Positions 13,743 to 13,975 of a DNA stretch of 13,975 bases are shown piece after piece. Numbering within the stretch: the stretch's first letter is position 1; every line of letters begins with the position of its first letter. The stretch spans positions 1-13,975 of the forward strand of contig CALACW010000127.1 in NCBI GenBank assembly GCA_937890355.1. Direction: 5' to 3'. The notes below the pieces were generated by a model. It saw only the letters and a program-made list of their open reading frames with translations. It searched no databases and was not told the DNA's origin. This DNA is from CALACW01 sp002431305. Its GTDB lineage: Bacteria > Bacillota > Clostridia > Oscillospirales > Acutalibacteraceae. The position numbers were made by a program, and so were the translations under genes.

Positions 13743-13975
13743 ATGGCGCAATTCTGTACGCTGTGTTCATCAAGCAGCGGTAATTCATCATACATAGGCT
13801 ATTCCGGCGGAGGAATACTAATCGACGCGGGATTAAATGCAAAACAGCTCTGTCTCGCAATGGGCAGAACAGGCGTTGACCCTAATTCGATAAAGGCTAT
13901 TTTTATAACGCACGAACATACTGACCATATCAGCGCATTACGCGTTTTTGCTTCGAAATTTTCAGTTCCCGTTTA
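13743..13975 (+). CDS. MBL-fold metallo-hydrolase, YycJ/WalJ-like (partial)
   Basis: This is the first 77 codons of a gene cut by the window end. It begins MAQFCTLCSSSSGNSSYIG, then ILIDAGLNAKQL (25-36), and has the metallo-beta-lactamase motif THEHTDH (56-62) with likely metal ligands His57, His59, Asp61 and His62. The N-terminal CSSSSGNS stretch and LIDAGL are characteristic of YycJ/WalJ proteins, which in Bacillus and Streptococcus accompany the WalRK cell-wall system and are linked to DNA replication or repair and division. The ATG has GGAGAG 6 nt upstream. Its place after murA fits a cell-wall link but does not prove one. No histidine kinase or response regulator is in the window. Confidence 0.82.
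   Translation, partial: MAQFCTLCSSSSGNSSYIGYSGGGILIDAGLNAKQLCLAMGRTGVDPNSIKAIFITHEHTDHISALRVFASKFSVPV

Noticed and set aside
1..13975. CRISPR arrays, tRNA or rRNA genes, transposases, toxin-antitoxin or known defence genes
   Set aside because: No spaced repeat array, RNA gene or motif of these classes was seen on either strand by eye.

Overview
The window most likely comes from the chromosome of an anaerobic Clostridia bacterium (Firmicutes), probably in or near the Oscillospirales/Ruminococcaceae. This is an inference. It rests on strong GGAGG-type ribosome binding sites, a secreted Ig-like protein ending in a type I dockerin, a YerB-type DUF3048 lipoprotein, LuxS, a Gram-positive-style MurA and a YycJ/WalJ-like hydrolase. 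No rRNA or tRNA gene was seen to settle the lineage.

Left edge (1-137): a perfect 11-bp hairpin with a T-rich tail, two direct copies of an octamer 11 bp apart, and a cluster of overlapping hairpins just past the stop codon of guaA. The 3' end of guaA is a known insertion site for integrative elements, so this looks like the edge of an island lying mostly outside the window. No integrase gene is visible here.

Minus-strand run (138-6584, read right to left): a dockerin/Ig-like surface protein, endonuclease III (nth), the Sec ATPase (secA, TTG start) and GMP synthase (guaA). Gaps are 21, 49 and 26 bp, and no terminator is visible between them. A perfect sigma-A consensus promoter sits directly upstream of the surface-protein gene and could drive the whole run.

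Divergent spacer (6585-6772): AT-rich, with that strong minus-strand promoter and a weaker extended -10 promoter facing right.

Plus-strand run (6773-11976): an LCAT-like alpha/beta hydrolase without a signal peptide, an ABC ATPase and its ABC-2-type permease (overlapping by 11 bp), a cyclase/arylformamidase-family metalloenzyme, a DUF3048 lipoprotein, and luxS. Gaps are 27 bp or less, and a clear intrinsic terminator (12000-12038) ends the run. It behaves like one six-gene transcription unit of mixed function, and no regulator gene lies inside it.

Right part: a 342-bp spacer (12040-12381) holds a promoter and a possible 29-codon arginine-rich leader ORF whose stop touches the ribosome binding site of murA (GTG start). 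After murA there is a strong terminator, then almost at once the start of a YycJ/WalJ-like metallo-hydrolase cut off by the window end.

Most of the window is ordinary housekeeping sequence. No clearly new defence or mobile system is visible. The items most worth checking are the guaA-flanking element edge, the possible murA leader peptide, the one-residue insertion in the MurA catalytic loop, and the hydrolase-ABC-cyclase-YerB-LuxS gene set.
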